Source: Prodigiosinella aquatilis (GTDB lineage: Bacteria > Pseudomonadota > Gammaproteobacteria > Enterobacterales > Enterobacteriaceae). Taken from it: a stretch of DNA of 64,000 nt. Position numbers and translations under genes: made by a program. Under the pieces are notes generated by a model that saw only the letters and a program-made list of their open reading frames with translations, did no database searches and was not told the DNA's origin. Shown here one piece after another: positions 1 to 9,327 of this stretch (positions are counted from its first letter, which is position 1; every line of letters begins with the position of its first letter). The DNA lies in contig CP128857.1 in NCBI GenBank assembly GCA_030388725.1, positions 124,001 through 188,000 of the forward strand, read 5' to 3'.

Positions 1-691
1 CGGCGCGTTTGCCGGTGGTGCCACCGAAGTGGTGGTCGCCGACAGTCATGGGGCGATGACCAATCTGCGTGCAGAGAACATCGATACGCGTGCCCGGTTG
101 GTACAGGGCAAACCGCGTGGATTATCCATGGTGGAAGGGCTGCAACAGCAGCCGTTCGATGGCTTGATGTTCATCGGTTATCACAGTGCCGCCGGCGAAT
201 TCGGTGTGTTGGCGCACACCATTAATGGCCGTGCTTTCTACCGGGTAAAAATCAATGGCGAAGTCATGGGCGAAAGCGATATCTATGCCGCTGCCGGGGC
301 TGAGCTGAATACCCCACTGTGGCTGGTGAGTGGTGACGACACCCTGCAACACTGGATTTCACATTATTACCCGGCGGCGGATTATGTGTGCGTGAAACGG
401 GCTATTTCCCAGACTGCCGCAGAATCCATCAGCCCGGAAGCGGCCCGCCAGGCTATCCGTATCGCCGCCACACAAGCGGTACAGAAGGCGCACCGGGAAA
501 AAACATCGCGCATACAGGCACCGTATCAACTGGAAATGACGGTGGCCAAACCAGTGCTGGCGGATCTGTTCTGCCTGATCCCCGGCGTACAGCGTCAGGA
601 TGCGATTTCGGTGACCTACACCAGCCAGACTATGGCCGGTATTATCAGCCTGTTGTGTGCTTTTTCTTATCTGGCCACCACGCAGAATTAA
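1..691 (+). CDS. M55 family D-aminopeptidase (DppA-like), 5' end missing
   Basis: The frame is open from the left edge, so the N-terminus and its first metal ligands lie outside the window; about 229 residues are visible. It resembles M55 zinc D-aminopeptidases such as Bacillus DppA, which release N-terminal D-amino acids from peptides. Visible family signatures are VADSHG, GYHSAAGEFGV (metal-ligand histidine) and, a few residues on, LAHTING (catalytic histidine). The C-terminal part, with PYQLEMTV and the closing helices, is intact. iaaA follows 40 bases downstream on the same strand, so both probably belong to a peptide-use operon starting to the left. M55 membership is firm; the substrate is inferred. 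Confidence 0.88.
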   Translation, partial: GAFAGGATEVVVADSHGAMTNLRAENIDTRARLVQGKPRGLSMVEGLQQQPFDGLMFIGYHSAAGEFGVLAHTINGRAFYRVKINGEVMGESDIYAAAGAELNTPLWLVSGDDTLQHWISHYYPAADYVCVKRAISQTAAESISPEAARQAIRIAATQAVQKAHREKTSRIQAPYQLEMTVAKPVLADLFCLIPGVQRQDAISVTYTSQTMAGIISLLCAFSYLATTQN

Positions 692-731
692 CGTTTGGCG
701 ATAATCTCATCTGTTGAAAAAGAGAAATGCA

Positions 732-1691
732 ATGAAACCGGTTATTGTGATCCACGGTGGCGCAGGGGCGCTGACCCGCTCATCAATGAGTGATGATAAA
801 GAGCAACGCTACCGTGCGGCTTTGCTGGCGGTTATCAGCCGTGGTCAGGAGATTCTGGCCCAACGTGGTACGGCGCTGGACGCGGTGACGGAGGCGGTTC
901 GTCTACTGGAAGAGTGTCCGTTATTTAACGCTGGCAAAGGTTCGGTGTTTACCCATTCGGGGACGCATGAACTGGATGCCAGCATGATGGATGGCCGCAC
1001 ACTGGATGCTGGTGCCATTACTGGTGTCAGTCATGTTCGTAATCCGATACTTGCGGCCCGGGCCGTGCTGGAGCGCAGTCCGCATGTGATGTTTACCGCA
1101 GCTGGTGCTGAAGCTTTTGCTCGTGAGCAAGGGCTGGAGATGGTGGAGCAGGCATTCTTTTCTACCGAAGAGCGCTATCAACAACTGCTGAATGCCCAGC
1201 AAGGCGCGGGCAAAGTCGTGCTGGATCATGATGGACAAAGTGCGTCAGGCAGTGATGAACCTATCGATCCCAACCATAAATTCGGCACTGTCGGTGCGGT
1301 GGCGCTGGATGCTGAGGGCAATCTGGCGGCGGCGACATCGACTGGCGGCATGACCAACAAGCAAGTGGGGCGTGTTGGCGACTCACCGATTATCGGCGCG
1401 GGTTGTTATGCTAACAACCAGACTGTAGCGGTTTCCTGTACTGGTACCGGTGAAGTCTTTATGCGCACGGTGGCCGCCTATGACGTATCGGCTCTGATGG
1501 AATACGGCAACATGCCACTGCCGCAGGCAGCAGAACGGGTAGTGATGGAAAAAATACATGCGCTGGGTGGTAGCGGTGGCCTGATTGCCGTTGATCGCTA
1601 TGGCAATATTGCTTTGCCATTTAACAGTGAAGGTATGTACCGCGGTTACGCTTATGTGGGTGGCACACCGACGGTGGGGATCTACAAATAA
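732..1691 (+). CDS. iaaA: Isoaspartyl peptidase / plant-type L-asparaginase
   Basis: This is an N-terminal nucleophile hydrolase that cleaves isoaspartyl dipeptides and L-asparagine and matures by self-cleavage into alpha and beta chains. The start HGGAGAL, the NAGKGSVF loop and the cleavage motif HKFGTVGAV are visible; the nucleophile would be Thr186. A TTG codon 18 bases upstream keeps the frame open, but the ATG at 732 gives the family's normal MKPVIVIHGGAG start and a 319-residue protein. The beta chain holds the conserved TSTGGMTNK and TGTGEVFMR segments. It lies directly behind the M55 aminopeptidase, which fits joint processing of unusual peptides. The family assignment is secure. Confidence 0.95.
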   Translation: MKPVIVIHGGAGALTRSSMSDDKEQRYRAALLAVISRGQEILAQRGTALDAVTEAVRLLEECPLFNAGKGSVFTHSGTHELDASMMDGRTLDAGAITGVSHVRNPILAARAVLERSPHVMFTAAGAEAFAREQGLEMVEQAFFSTEERYQQLLNAQQGAGKVVLDHDGQSASGSDEPIDPNHKFGTVGAVALDAEGNLAAATSTGGMTNKQVGRVGDSPIIGAGCYANNQTVAVSCTGTGEVFMRTVAAYDVSALMEYGNMPLPQAAERVVMEKIHALGGSGGLIAVDRYGNIALPFNSEGMYRGYAYVGGTPTVGIYK

Positions 1692-1889
1692 TCGTCACGA
1701 GTGTGATGATAATGTTGCGTCTCAGCCCGAGATACTCGGTCTACCATCACTGAGTGTCACTCCAGTGGTTTCGTCGCTATGACCTATCGGCATGCGCTCT
1801 GATATCTGACAAAGTGAGCTGCTTTGCCATTTAAATGACCTCCTCCCTTTTTTCAGGGGCGGTGTTAACCCACTTTAGATCATGATGTT

Positions 1890-1919
1890 ACCCCTGCCCT
1901 TGTAAAAGGGGGGAGGGGT
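1890..1919. repeat. GC-rich imperfect hairpin after iaaA and rsmJ
   Basis: ACCCCT pairs with AGGGGT and an inner CCCTT pairs with AAGGG around a GTAA loop. It sits in the 263-base gap between the 3' ends of the convergent genes iaaA and rsmJ. A related CCTCCC...CAGGGG segment lies at about 1841-1860. No U-tract follows on either strand, so it is either a weak bidirectional transcript end or a small palindromic repeat. Confidence 0.45.
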
Positions 1920-1954
1920 TATAATCAGAATGTTTGTTATCAAATGTGGTCACC

Positions 1955-2716
1955 TCACTCGTGGTGAGGTGGTTGTGGCAGATAAAAATCAAAGCGGTGG
2001 CTTTTGGTTTCCAGCGCGGATTGTGCCGGGATACCGGCCAGCGGCGGGGCATAGTCGGGGCGTTTGACCACCACGCGTTTTTTCGCCAGCGCCAGCGCCG
2101 GAGCCAGTAGCGCATCAGCATCGTCATCGGTGCCGACCAGTGTCTGGAACACTCGCATCTCTTTTTTCACCAGCGCGCTTTTTTGTCGGTGAGGAAACAT
2201 TGGGTCTAGATACACCACGTCAGGCGGTGGGGTGATAGCGGCCAGTGCGGTCACGCTGGAGGCATGGATCAGCGTCAGGCGTTCACGTAACCAACCACCA
2301 ATCTCAGGGTGCTGATAACCGCGCTGTAAACCATCATTCAGCAATGCGGCGACGATTGGGTTACGCTCGACCATGCGCACACGGCAACCCAGTGATGCCA
2401 ATATAAACGCGTCACGCCCCAGTCCGGCGGTGGCGTCCACCACATCCGGCAGATAATTCTTTTTGATCCCTACCGCTTTGGCAACTGCTTCGCCGCGGCC
2501 ACCGCCAAAGCGGCGGCGGTGCGTCATGGCTCCCGAGGCGAAATCGACATAAATCGCCCCAAGCTTCGGTTCATCCAGTTTGCGCAACTCTAGCCGTTGT
2601 GGCGTTAACACCAGTGCTATTGTGGCGTTTGGATCGACAACTAATCCCCAGCGCTCGGCTAATGCGTTGAGGGTGCCGCTGTCGGCACCCTCTTCGGTCA
2701 GCAAGCCTATCTTCAT
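1955..2716 (-). CDS. rsmJ: 16S rRNA (guanine1516-N2)-methyltransferase
   Basis: RsmJ (YhiQ) methylates G1516 of 16S rRNA using S-adenosylmethionine. The 253 residues match the family length. The SAM-binding segment VDATAGLGRDAFILASLGC lies near residues 88-106 and the DPMFPHRQKSALVKKEM segment provides the catalytic-loop region. The start ATG overlaps the prlC stop in an ATGA arrangement, so translation is likely coupled to prlC. prlC-rsmJ is the standard enterobacterial order. Confidence 0.96.
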   Translation of the reverse strand: MKIGLLTEEGADSGTLNALAERWGLVVDPNATIALVLTPQRLELRKLDEPKLGAIYVDFASGAMTHRRRFGGGRGEAVAKAVGIKKNYLPDVVDATAGLGRDAFILASLGCRVRMVERNPIVAALLNDGLQRGYQHPEIGGWLRERLTLIHASSVTALAAITPPPDVVYLDPMFPHRQKSALVKKEMRVFQTLVGTDDDADALLAPALALAKKRVVVKRPDYAPPLAGIPAQSALETKSHRFDFYLPQPPHHE

Positions 2717-4755
2717 TCTTTAATGCCGTAATGGTGCAGCATGGCATCCAGTTTCGGTTCACGACCGCGGAAGCGTTTAAACAGTTCCATCGGTTCTTCC
2801 GAACCACCACGAGACAGGATGTTATCCAGGAATGATTGGCCGGTAGCGCGGTTGAAAATACCTTCCTCTTCAAAACGGGAATAGGCATCCGCCGCCAGCA
2901 CATCCGCCCACAGATAGCTGTAATAACCAGCAGCATAACCACCGGCAAACACGTGGCTGAACGCGTGTGGAAAACGGCCCCAGCTTGGGCTGGGTACGAC
3001 GGCGACCTGCGCCTTGATTTCTGCCAGTGTCGGCAGGATACGGGCACCTTTGGCCGGGTCGTATTCTGTATGCAGACGGAAATCAAACAGGCCGAATTCC
3101 AACTGACGCAGGATAAATAGTGCGGCCTGATAGTTTTTGGCCGCCAGCATTTTATCCAGCATCGCTTGTGGCAGAGGTTCTCCGGTTTCGTAATGACCAG
3201 AGATGAACGCCAACGCGTCAGGTTCCCAGCACCAGTTTTCCATAAATTGACTCGGTAACTCGACCGCATCCCATGGCACACCGTTGATGCCAGCGACACC
3301 AGCGGTATCGATTTGAGTCAGCATATGGTGCAGCCCGTGGCCGAATTCATGGAATAGTGTCGTCACTTCATTATGGGTGAACAGCGCTGGTTTACCGTTA
3401 ACCGGGCGGTTGAAGTTGCAGGTCAGGTATGCCACCGGTTTCTGGATGTCGCCGTTGTCCTTGCGCAGACGACCGACACAGTCATCCATCCAGGCACCAC
3501 CGCGTTTGTTTTCGCGGGCATACAGGTCGAGATAGAAGCTGCCACGCAGTTCACCATTTTCGTCAAACAGATCGAAAAAGCGGACTTCCGGGTGCCATAC
3601 GTCGACGTCCGTGCGCTCTTCGGCACGGATGCCATACAGGCGGTTGACGACTTCAAACAACCCTTTCAGTACGCGTGATTCAGGAAAGTAAGGGCGTAGT
3701 TGCTCGTCACTGATGGAATAAAGGTGCTGTTTTTGATGCTCGCTGTAGTAGGCAATGTCCCAGGCCTGCAATTCTTCCACGCCATAATGTTCTTTGGCGA
3801 AAGCGAGCAGTTGCGCCAATTCCTGTTCCCCCTGGGGACGGGCACGTTTGGCCAGGTCGGTCAGGAAGTCGATAACCTGCTGTGGTGTTTCCGCCATTTT
3901 TGTGGCCAGGGATTTATGGGCAAAACTCTCGAAACCTAGCAGTTGCGCCAGTTCGTGACGTAGCGCCAGTTCTTCGGCCATGACCTCGCTGTTATCCCAC
4001 TTACCGGCATGTGGGCCCTGATCGGAAGCACGGGTGGCGTAAGCGCGGTACATCTCCTCACGCAATGCCTGATTAGCGCAGTACATCATAATGGGCTGAT
4101 AGCTGGGGATATCCAGCGTTAGCAGCCAGCCATTCTGTTCTTTGCTCTCTGCTAGCGCTTTGGCTGCTGCCAGTGCGCTTTCCGGCAAGCCTTCCAGCTC
4201 GCTGACATCGGTGATCAATTTGGACCAACCCATAGTGGCGTCCAGCACATTGTTGCTGTAGAGCGACCCCAATTCGGACAGGCGTGCGGTGATTTCACCG
4301 TAGCGCTTTTGTTGGTCGGCGGGCAGGGCGATACCGGACAGTTCGAAGTCGCGTAGCGCGTTATCCACGGTTTTTTTCTGTGCCACACTAAGTGCCGCGT
4401 AGTGTGTACCGTCACGTAGGTCGCGGTAAGCACGGTACAATCCGGCGTGCTGGCCTACCCAGGTACTGTATTCAGAGAGTAACGGCAGACACTGTTCATA
4501 GGCAGTGCGCAGTTCGGGGCTGTTTTTGACCGAGTTCAGGTGACTGACCGGCGAAAAGAGGCGTCCCAGTCGGTCATCACTTGCAGTCAGTGGCTGGCAC
4601 AGGGTTTCCCAGGTAAAAGGTCCTGACTGTGCGACAACCTGCTCCACCGCCTGACGGCAGTCATCCAGTGCGGCCTGTATGGCAGGCACAATATCTTCCG
4701 TTTTTATCCGGGAGAAAGGCGGCAGGGTAAACGAGGTAAGTAATGGATTGGTCAT
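2713..4755 (-). CDS. prlC: Oligopeptidase A (M3 zinc metallopeptidase)
   Basis: PrlC is a cytosolic zinc oligopeptidase that degrades short peptides, including cleaved signal peptides. The M3 motif FHEFGHGLHH supplies two zinc-binding histidines and the catalytic glutamate. The open frame reaches 4908, but the ATG at 4755 gives the conserved MTNPLLTSFTLPPFSRI start and 680 residues, the family length; the extra 51 codons look like read-through of the leader. It is the first gene of a prlC-rsmJ pair and is divergent from rlmJ. In E. coli prlC is heat-inducible; I did not find a convincing sigma-32 promoter here. Confidence 0.96.
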   Translation of the reverse strand: MTNPLLTSFTLPPFSRIKTEDIVPAIQAALDDCRQAVEQVVAQSGPFTWETLCQPLTASDDRLGRLFSPVSHLNSVKNSPELRTAYEQCLPLLSEYSTWVGQHAGLYRAYRDLRDGTHYAALSVAQKKTVDNALRDFELSGIALPADQQKRYGEITARLSELGSLYSNNVLDATMGWSKLITDVSELEGLPESALAAAKALAESKEQNGWLLTLDIPSYQPIMMYCANQALREEMYRAYATRASDQGPHAGKWDNSEVMAEELALRHELAQLLGFESFAHKSLATKMAETPQQVIDFLTDLAKRARPQGEQELAQLLAFAKEHYGVEELQAWDIAYYSEHQKQHLYSISDEQLRPYFPESRVLKGLFEVVNRLYGIRAEERTDVDVWHPEVRFFDLFDENGELRGSFYLDLYARENKRGGAWMDDCVGRLRKDNGDIQKPVAYLTCNFNRPVNGKPALFTHNEVTTLFHEFGHGLHHMLTQIDTAGVAGINGVPWDAVELPSQFMENWCWEPDALAFISGHYETGEPLPQAMLDKMLAAKNYQAALFILRQLEFGLFDFRLHTEYDPAKGARILPTLAEIKAQVAVVPSPSWGRFPHAFSHVFAGGYAAGYYSYLWADVLAADAYSRFEEEGIFNRATGQSFLDNILSRGGSEEPMELFKRFRGREPKLDAMLHHYGIKE

Positions 4756-5184
4756 GGCGCAGTCCTGAATAGCGTTGATGATTCCTTGTCCTATCACTGA
4801 CAAGGCTGACATAACTTGCGGATTAACCACTAAGATGCGGTCAAAGATTGTGAAAATCAATGGCTGAAAGGCCACCCCGAAAGCATCTTCCATCATGTGA
4901 CGAAACACCGCACATGTTTTTGGTGGTTTTTACCTTAGAATGCGGGGAAATGCGCAAAACTTCAGGAAAAGCGCTGTATATCGGTATTTGCGGGTTATTT
5001 TGTGCACCTGACAGTTTATACTGTGCCAATAACGCTCTTCTGTCTTAGTAGTTAATGCATTGATTCAAAATGAATTTTTTGTTTTATCAGAATGATGGGT
5101 GCGTATGTTCGTGAGTTCGCCAGCAGTCTGGACCGCGCAGGCTCTGTTTTGTTTATATCAAGTCATCGGAAAGCCATTACCACT
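4756..5184. other. Divergent promoter region between prlC and rlmJ
   Basis: This 429-base gap must hold the outward promoters for prlC (minus) and rlmJ (plus). The stretch at about 5040-5100 is AT-rich and is the likely rlmJ promoter area. The two 62-codon frames inside, one on each strand, have no ribosome-binding site or recognisable product and are not called. Confidence 0.5.
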
Positions 5185-6027
5185 ATGTTAAGTTACCGTC
5201 ACAGTTTTCACGCTGGCAATCATGCCGATGTCGTGAAGCATACCGTTCAGAGCCTGATCATCACTGCGCTGAAGGAAAAAGAAAAACCCTTCCTGTATCT
5301 GGATACGCATGCGGGTGCTGGACGCTACCAGTTGAAAAGCGAACATGCCGAGCGCACCGGTGAATATCTGGAAGGAATTGCCAAAATCTGGCAGCGTGAC
5401 GATATTCCCGCCGAGCTCGATCCCTATATGCACGTGGTGCGTACTTATAATCCGAGCGGCCAGTTGCGTTATTACCCCGGTTCACCACTGATTGCACGTC
5501 AGTTACTGCGTGAGCAGGACAAAATTCATCTCACCGAACTGCATTCCAGTGATTTTCCGCTGTTACGCAATGAGTTCCAGAAAGATTCCCGCGCCCGTGT
5601 CATCAAGGCTGATGGTTATCAGCAACTGCGCTCCCAACTGCCGCCGCTGTCGCGCCGTGGTTTTATTCTGATTGATCCGCCATATGAGCTGAAAACCGAT
5701 TACCAGGCTGTGGTGGAAGGGATTAAAGAAGGGCACAAACGCTTCGCCACTGGCACATATGCGCTGTGGTATCCGGTGGTGCTGCGCCAGCATATCAAAC
5801 GGCTACTGAAAGATCTGGAAGCCAGCGGTATCCGTAACATCCTGCAAATTGAACTGGCGGTGCTGCCAGATAGCGATCGGCACGGTATGACAGCCTCCGG
5901 TATGATCGTGATTAATCCGCCATGGAAACTGGAAGCGCAAATGAAAAGTGTGCTGCCGTGGTTGCATCAGGTGTTGGTGCCGGCCGGTACGGGTCATACG
6001 CGGGTGGAATGGGTAGTGCCTGAATAA
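5185..6027 (+). CDS. rlmJ: 23S rRNA (adenine2030-N6)-methyltransferase
   Basis: RlmJ (YhiR) makes m6A2030 in 23S rRNA. The start MLSYRHSFHAGNHADVVKH is the family signature and selects the ATG at 5185 over an in-frame ATG at 5092. The SAM-binding YLDTHAGAG segment lies near residues 46-54, and the amino-methyltransferase motif IDPPYE lies in the middle of the protein. Length is 280 residues, as in E. coli. gor follows on the same strand after 150 bases. Confidence 0.96.
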   Translation: MLSYRHSFHAGNHADVVKHTVQSLIITALKEKEKPFLYLDTHAGAGRYQLKSEHAERTGEYLEGIAKIWQRDDIPAELDPYMHVVRTYNPSGQLRYYPGSPLIARQLLREQDKIHLTELHSSDFPLLRNEFQKDSRARVIKADGYQQLRSQLPPLSRRGFILIDPPYELKTDYQAVVEGIKEGHKRFATGTYALWYPVVLRQHIKRLLKDLEASGIRNILQIELAVLPDSDRHGMTASGMIVINPPWKLEAQMKSVLPWLHQVLVPAGTGHTRVEWVVPE

Positions 6028-6177
6028 ATGACCATAGATTCGTCGTCTGTCAGTGTTCAATATCGGAGCGGATAGCATGGCCCTATTTCAGCAATAACAA
6101 AAGTGGCCTTTGCGAGAAGGCGATCACTGGCGTTACACTCTAAGCAACTTTTTATTTGCATAGGCATGGATCTCTTG

Positions 6178-7527
6178 ATGACTAAACATTACGACTACCT
6201 TTCCATTGGCGGCGGCAGTGGCGGTATTGCTTCGATTAACCGTGCGGCCATGTATGGGAAGAAGTGTGCGTTGATTGAAGCGAAGTATCTGGGCGGCACC
6301 TGCGTTAATGTCGGGTGTGTGCCGAAGAAAATCATGTGGCATGCTGCGCAGATAGCAGAAGCGATTCATCAGTATGGCCCGGATTACGGTTTTGACGTGA
6401 CAGTGAATCATTTCAACTGGGACATGTTGCTTAAAAATCGTAGTGCCTACATCGACCGTATTCATCAGTCTTACGACAATGTGCTGGGTAAAAATAGCGT
6501 TGATGTGATTCAGGGGTTCGCCCGCTTTGTGGATGCACACACCGTAGAAGTAAATGGTGAGCGCATCACCGCCGAGCATATTTTAATCGCGACCGGTGGA
6601 CGTCCTACCCATCCGAATATTCCCGGCGTGGAATATGGTATCGATTCGGATGGATTCTTTGAGCTACAAGCGCTGCCGAAACGCGTAGCGGTGGTGGGTG
6701 CTGGTTATATCGCGGTAGAAATTGCTGGTGTGCTGAATGCACTGGGTGCAGAAACACACCTGTTTGTGCGTAAGCACGCGCCGTTGCGTCAGTTTGATCC
6801 GCTGATTGTTGATACATTACTGGAAGTGATGAACACCGAAGGCCCGACGCTGTATACCGAATCAATTCCCAAAGCGGTGGTGAAAAATGCGGATGATAGC
6901 CTGACGCTACAGCTGGAAAATGGCGCAGAACATACAGTGGATTGCCTGATCTGGGCGATTGGCCGTGAGCCAGCTACCGATAACCTGAATCTGACGGCGG
7001 CGGGTGTTGCGCTGAATGAACAGGGCTACATCACGGTGGATAAGTTCCAGAACACCAATGTGCAGAACATTTATGCCGTAGGTGACAATACTGGCGCGGT
7101 GGAACTGACGCCAGTGGCTGTTGCCGCAGGTCGTCGTCTCTCTGAGCGTCTGTTTAACAACAAACCGAACGAGCATCTGGATTACACTAATGTTCCGACT
7201 GTAGTGTTCAGTCATCCGCCGATTGGCACCGTAGGCCTGACCGAACCGCAGGCGCGCCAGCAGTATGGCGATCAGGTAAAGGTGTACAAATCATCGTTTA
7301 CGGCGATGTATACCGCCGTGACCCAACACCGTCAGCCATGTCGTATGAAACTGGTATGTGTGGGGCCGGAAGAGAAGATTGTCGGCATACACGGTATCGG
7401 CTTTGGCATGGATGAAATGCTGCAAGGTTTTGCGGTGGCGGTGAAAATGGGCGCTACCAAACAGGATTTCGATAACACTGTAGCGATTCACCCGACGGCA
7501 TCGGAAGAGTTCGTTACTATGAGGTGA
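6178..7527 (+). CDS. gor: Glutathione-disulfide reductase
   Basis: Gor is the cytosolic FAD flavoprotein that reduces glutathione disulfide with NADPH. From MTKHYDYLSIGGGSGG it shows the FAD-binding glycines, the redox pair Cys42/Cys47 in GGTCVNVGCVPKK, a second nucleotide-binding fold at GAGYIAVEIAG followed by FVRKHAPLRQFD, and the C-terminal HPTASEE segment with the catalytic His438-Glu443 pair. The frame is open from 6103, but the ATG at 6178 matches the family and gives 449 residues. A strong terminator follows, so the gene is probably the end of its transcription unit. Confidence 0.97.
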   Translation: MTKHYDYLSIGGGSGGIASINRAAMYGKKCALIEAKYLGGTCVNVGCVPKKIMWHAAQIAEAIHQYGPDYGFDVTVNHFNWDMLLKNRSAYIDRIHQSYDNVLGKNSVDVIQGFARFVDAHTVEVNGERITAEHILIATGGRPTHPNIPGVEYGIDSDGFFELQALPKRVAVVGAGYIAVEIAGVLNALGAETHLFVRKHAPLRQFDPLIVDTLLEVMNTEGPTLYTESIPKAVVKNADDSLTLQLENGAEHTVDCLIWAIGREPATDNLNLTAAGVALNEQGYITVDKFQNTNVQNIYAVGDNTGAVELTPVAVAAGRRLSERLFNNKPNEHLDYTNVPTVVFSHPPIGTVGLTEPQARQQYGDQVKVYKSSFTAMYTAVTQHRQPCRMKLVCVGPEEKIVGIHGIGFGMDEMLQGFAVAVKMGATKQDFDNTVAIHPTASEEFVTMR

Positions 7528-7580
7528 TGGTGTAGAAAGCTATCTATATAGCGATCAAAATCTGGAAGTTTCAATTATCA

Positions 7581-7611
7581 GGTCAGGTACTTCGGTATCC
7601 TGACCTTTTTT
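7581..7611 (+). terminator. Rho-independent terminator of gor
   Basis: GGTCAGG pairs with CCTGACC, extended by TAC/GTA with one bulge around a TTCG loop, and is followed by six T residues. It lies 53 bases after the gor stop and before the 3' end of the LysE gene on the other strand. Confidence 0.85.
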
Positions 7612-7775
7612 ACGACGGGTGAAATTGCAGTTCTGACGAAGCACCCTGATTTAAGGTGACACTGAATTGAGTCCGGGATCAAAAGAACCGGAGATCTCAA
7701 AAAATTAGCAGGACTAAAAATGTCATCCTCAGGGATACCGTGAAAAGATATTGAGGCTAATTAATGTTGTCCATT

Positions 7776-8414
7776 TTAGCAGAGCAGCTCATGACTGGTA
7801 TAAGTAAAACCGGCTATCGCCACCAATAGTAAAAAAATGGATGAAGTTATAGAAACCTTCCTTTTATTTCGGCTGAAAAACGTCCCTTTTGTGATGAAAA
7901 TATAAAAAAGTAATATCATGAAATCCATAACTATCCACACACTGGAAAGTACCACCATACTGATACTGAAAGAGCGAGTGATACCGGTGAACTGTGGAAA
8001 AAATGAGATGAAAAAAATAATATCTTTGGGATTAGATATACCAACCAAAAATCCTTTAATAAAACCGGTGTTGGTCTGCTCAGAAGGAATTGAATCTGAT
8101 ATTGCGTTTTCGGTTGTATTATTTTTTCTGAAATCCTGATACAAAGATTGCAGTGCAATGTAGGCTAGAAATAAGCAGCCTGTCAGGCTGATAATATTAA
8201 GAAATGTTCTACTGATTGAAAATACGCCAGCAATGACCATTGCTGCGATGGCGATTAACAGTAGAGAAGCCCAGTTTGTGCCAATGCTGGTGAGAATGGC
8301 GCGCCGATGACCACAACGAGAAGTTGTATTAATTATAAGCGCTACAACCGGGCCCGGAGTAATGATTAGCAAAAAAATTGATATCACATACAGTGTCAGT
8401 AGTGGAATATTCAT
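7776..8414 (-). CDS. LysE/RhtB-family amino-acid exporter
   Basis: This is a 212-residue inner-membrane protein with about six hydrophobic segments and the family start IFLLIITPGPVVALI near residues 14-28, followed by a TSxGTNWAS-type loop. Members export amino acids and small derivatives. It begins 15 bases after the YqcI/YcgG gene with a good GAGGAG site, so the two form one operon. The pairing suggests that it exports the product of the N-oxygenase-family protein or the parent amino acid. The base composition is more AT-rich than gor next door. The family is clear; the substrate is unknown. Confidence 0.88.
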   Translation of the reverse strand: MNIPLLTLYVISIFLLIITPGPVVALIINTTSRCGHRRAILTSIGTNWASLLLIAIAAMVIAGVFSISRTFLNIISLTGCLFLAYIALQSLYQDFRKNNTTENAISDSIPSEQTNTGFIKGFLVGISNPKDIIFFISFFPQFTGITRSFSISMVVLSSVWIVMDFMILLFYIFITKGTFFSRNKRKVSITSSIFLLLVAIAGFTYTSHELLC

Positions 8415-8429
8415 TACGCGATCTCCTCG

Positions 8430-9206
8430 TTATTTTTTTTTGGGTTTTATGACGAGAGGGCAACGTTGCAAGACAGTATCACCGGGTTCGTTCAACTGAT
8501 ATTGTCTCCATTCATAATTATGGGAACTACCAAAGAATCCCAATTCATCAGGCACAATACCGTTGTTATAATTGCAAACTCGATTTCTGATTCGCTCTCT
8601 GACTTTTATACCCTTTTCATCTTGGTTACTCGCAAGAATATCGAAGTTTTTTCTTGGGTTAATAATAAAAACGATATGATTACCCAAATTACGACTTTTA
8701 AGTTTTAGATGATGTGGACAACTTATATTAATAAAGAGTTCGATGCCATTAAAACAAAATGACCATAGATGATTATCCGGCTCTGATGGTATGTTATCCG
8801 GCCAGTTGGCGGGATCGTTATCGTGAATCATCTGAAGCTGAGACCATGCAAATGCATGTTCTTGAGCCAGACACTGAAAATCTTTTTTTTCGAAAAATAA
8901 TACCAAAGGACTATATAAACGCTGTTTAACCGGAACGTCCCTGACGAATTTCGTATAATTCATGATACTGTTTATCAGGTCTGACTGCGGATTCTGTTGT
9001 GCTACAAAGGTGAATATTAATGATGTATTTTTAAAAGCATGTCTGCCAAACAGGCAAGGGAAATGACCATTATTCAGTATATTGTTGAATTCACTATAAG
9101 CCTTAATTGACCAATCTTCTTGCATTTGTCCTGGGAGATAATCTCTTGCGATCATCTGAATATCAGACTGTTGATGCAGTTTGCCAGCGGTAATTTTTAA
9201 TTCCAT
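8430..9206 (-). CDS. YqcI/YcgG-family protein, probable heme-dependent N-hydroxylase
   Basis: The 258-residue protein carries the family hallmark FPCLFGRHAF near residues 50-59 and the conserved middle segment around HAFAWSQLQMIHDNDPANWP. Members of this family include GntA of guanitoxin biosynthesis and, as I recall, DcsA of D-cycloserine biosynthesis, which N-hydroxylate arginine-like guanidine substrates with heme. Here it is the first gene of an operon with a LysE exporter and is divergent from a LysR regulator. Family membership is well supported by the motif; catalytic activity and substrate are inferred. No other biosynthetic enzyme lies beside it, so a short one-step modification-and-export pathway is possible. 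Confidence 0.8.
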   Translation of the reverse strand: MELKITAGKLHQQSDIQMIARDYLPGQMQEDWSIKAYSEFNNILNNGHFPCLFGRHAFKNTSLIFTFVAQQNPQSDLINSIMNYTKFVRDVPVKQRLYSPLVLFFEKKDFQCLAQEHAFAWSQLQMIHDNDPANWPDNIPSEPDNHLWSFCFNGIELFINISCPHHLKLKSRNLGNHIVFIINPRKNFDILASNQDEKGIKVRERIRNRVCNYNNGIVPDELGFFGSSHNYEWRQYQLNEPGDTVLQRCPLVIKPKKK

Positions 9207-9248
9207 CGTTCTTTTTCCTTAAGTAAGACATTCATCAATGTAGGGTAA

Positions 9249-9267
9249 TTATCAGGGGAACTGATAA
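9249..9267. promoter_or_regulatory. Palindrome in the YcgG-LysR divergent promoter
   Basis: TTATCAG and CTGATAA form a perfect 7-base inverted repeat with a 5-base spacer in the 121-base gap between the divergent genes. LysR-type regulators usually bind such interrupted dyads near their own divergent promoter, so this is the best operator candidate for the adjacent LysR protein. Confidence 0.5.
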
Positions 9268-9327
9268 AGTTGAAAAACGGGAAAAAGTGTCGTTTACTGT
9301 GAGTAAAACTCATTATTGGAGTCTGTC

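Noticed and set aside
4756..4908. Longer PrlC start at 4908
   Set aside because: The conserved MTNPLLTSF start is at 4755.
4841..5048. Two 62-codon ORFs on opposite strands between prlC and rlmJ
   Set aside because: Mirror frames in a promoter region with no product signature.
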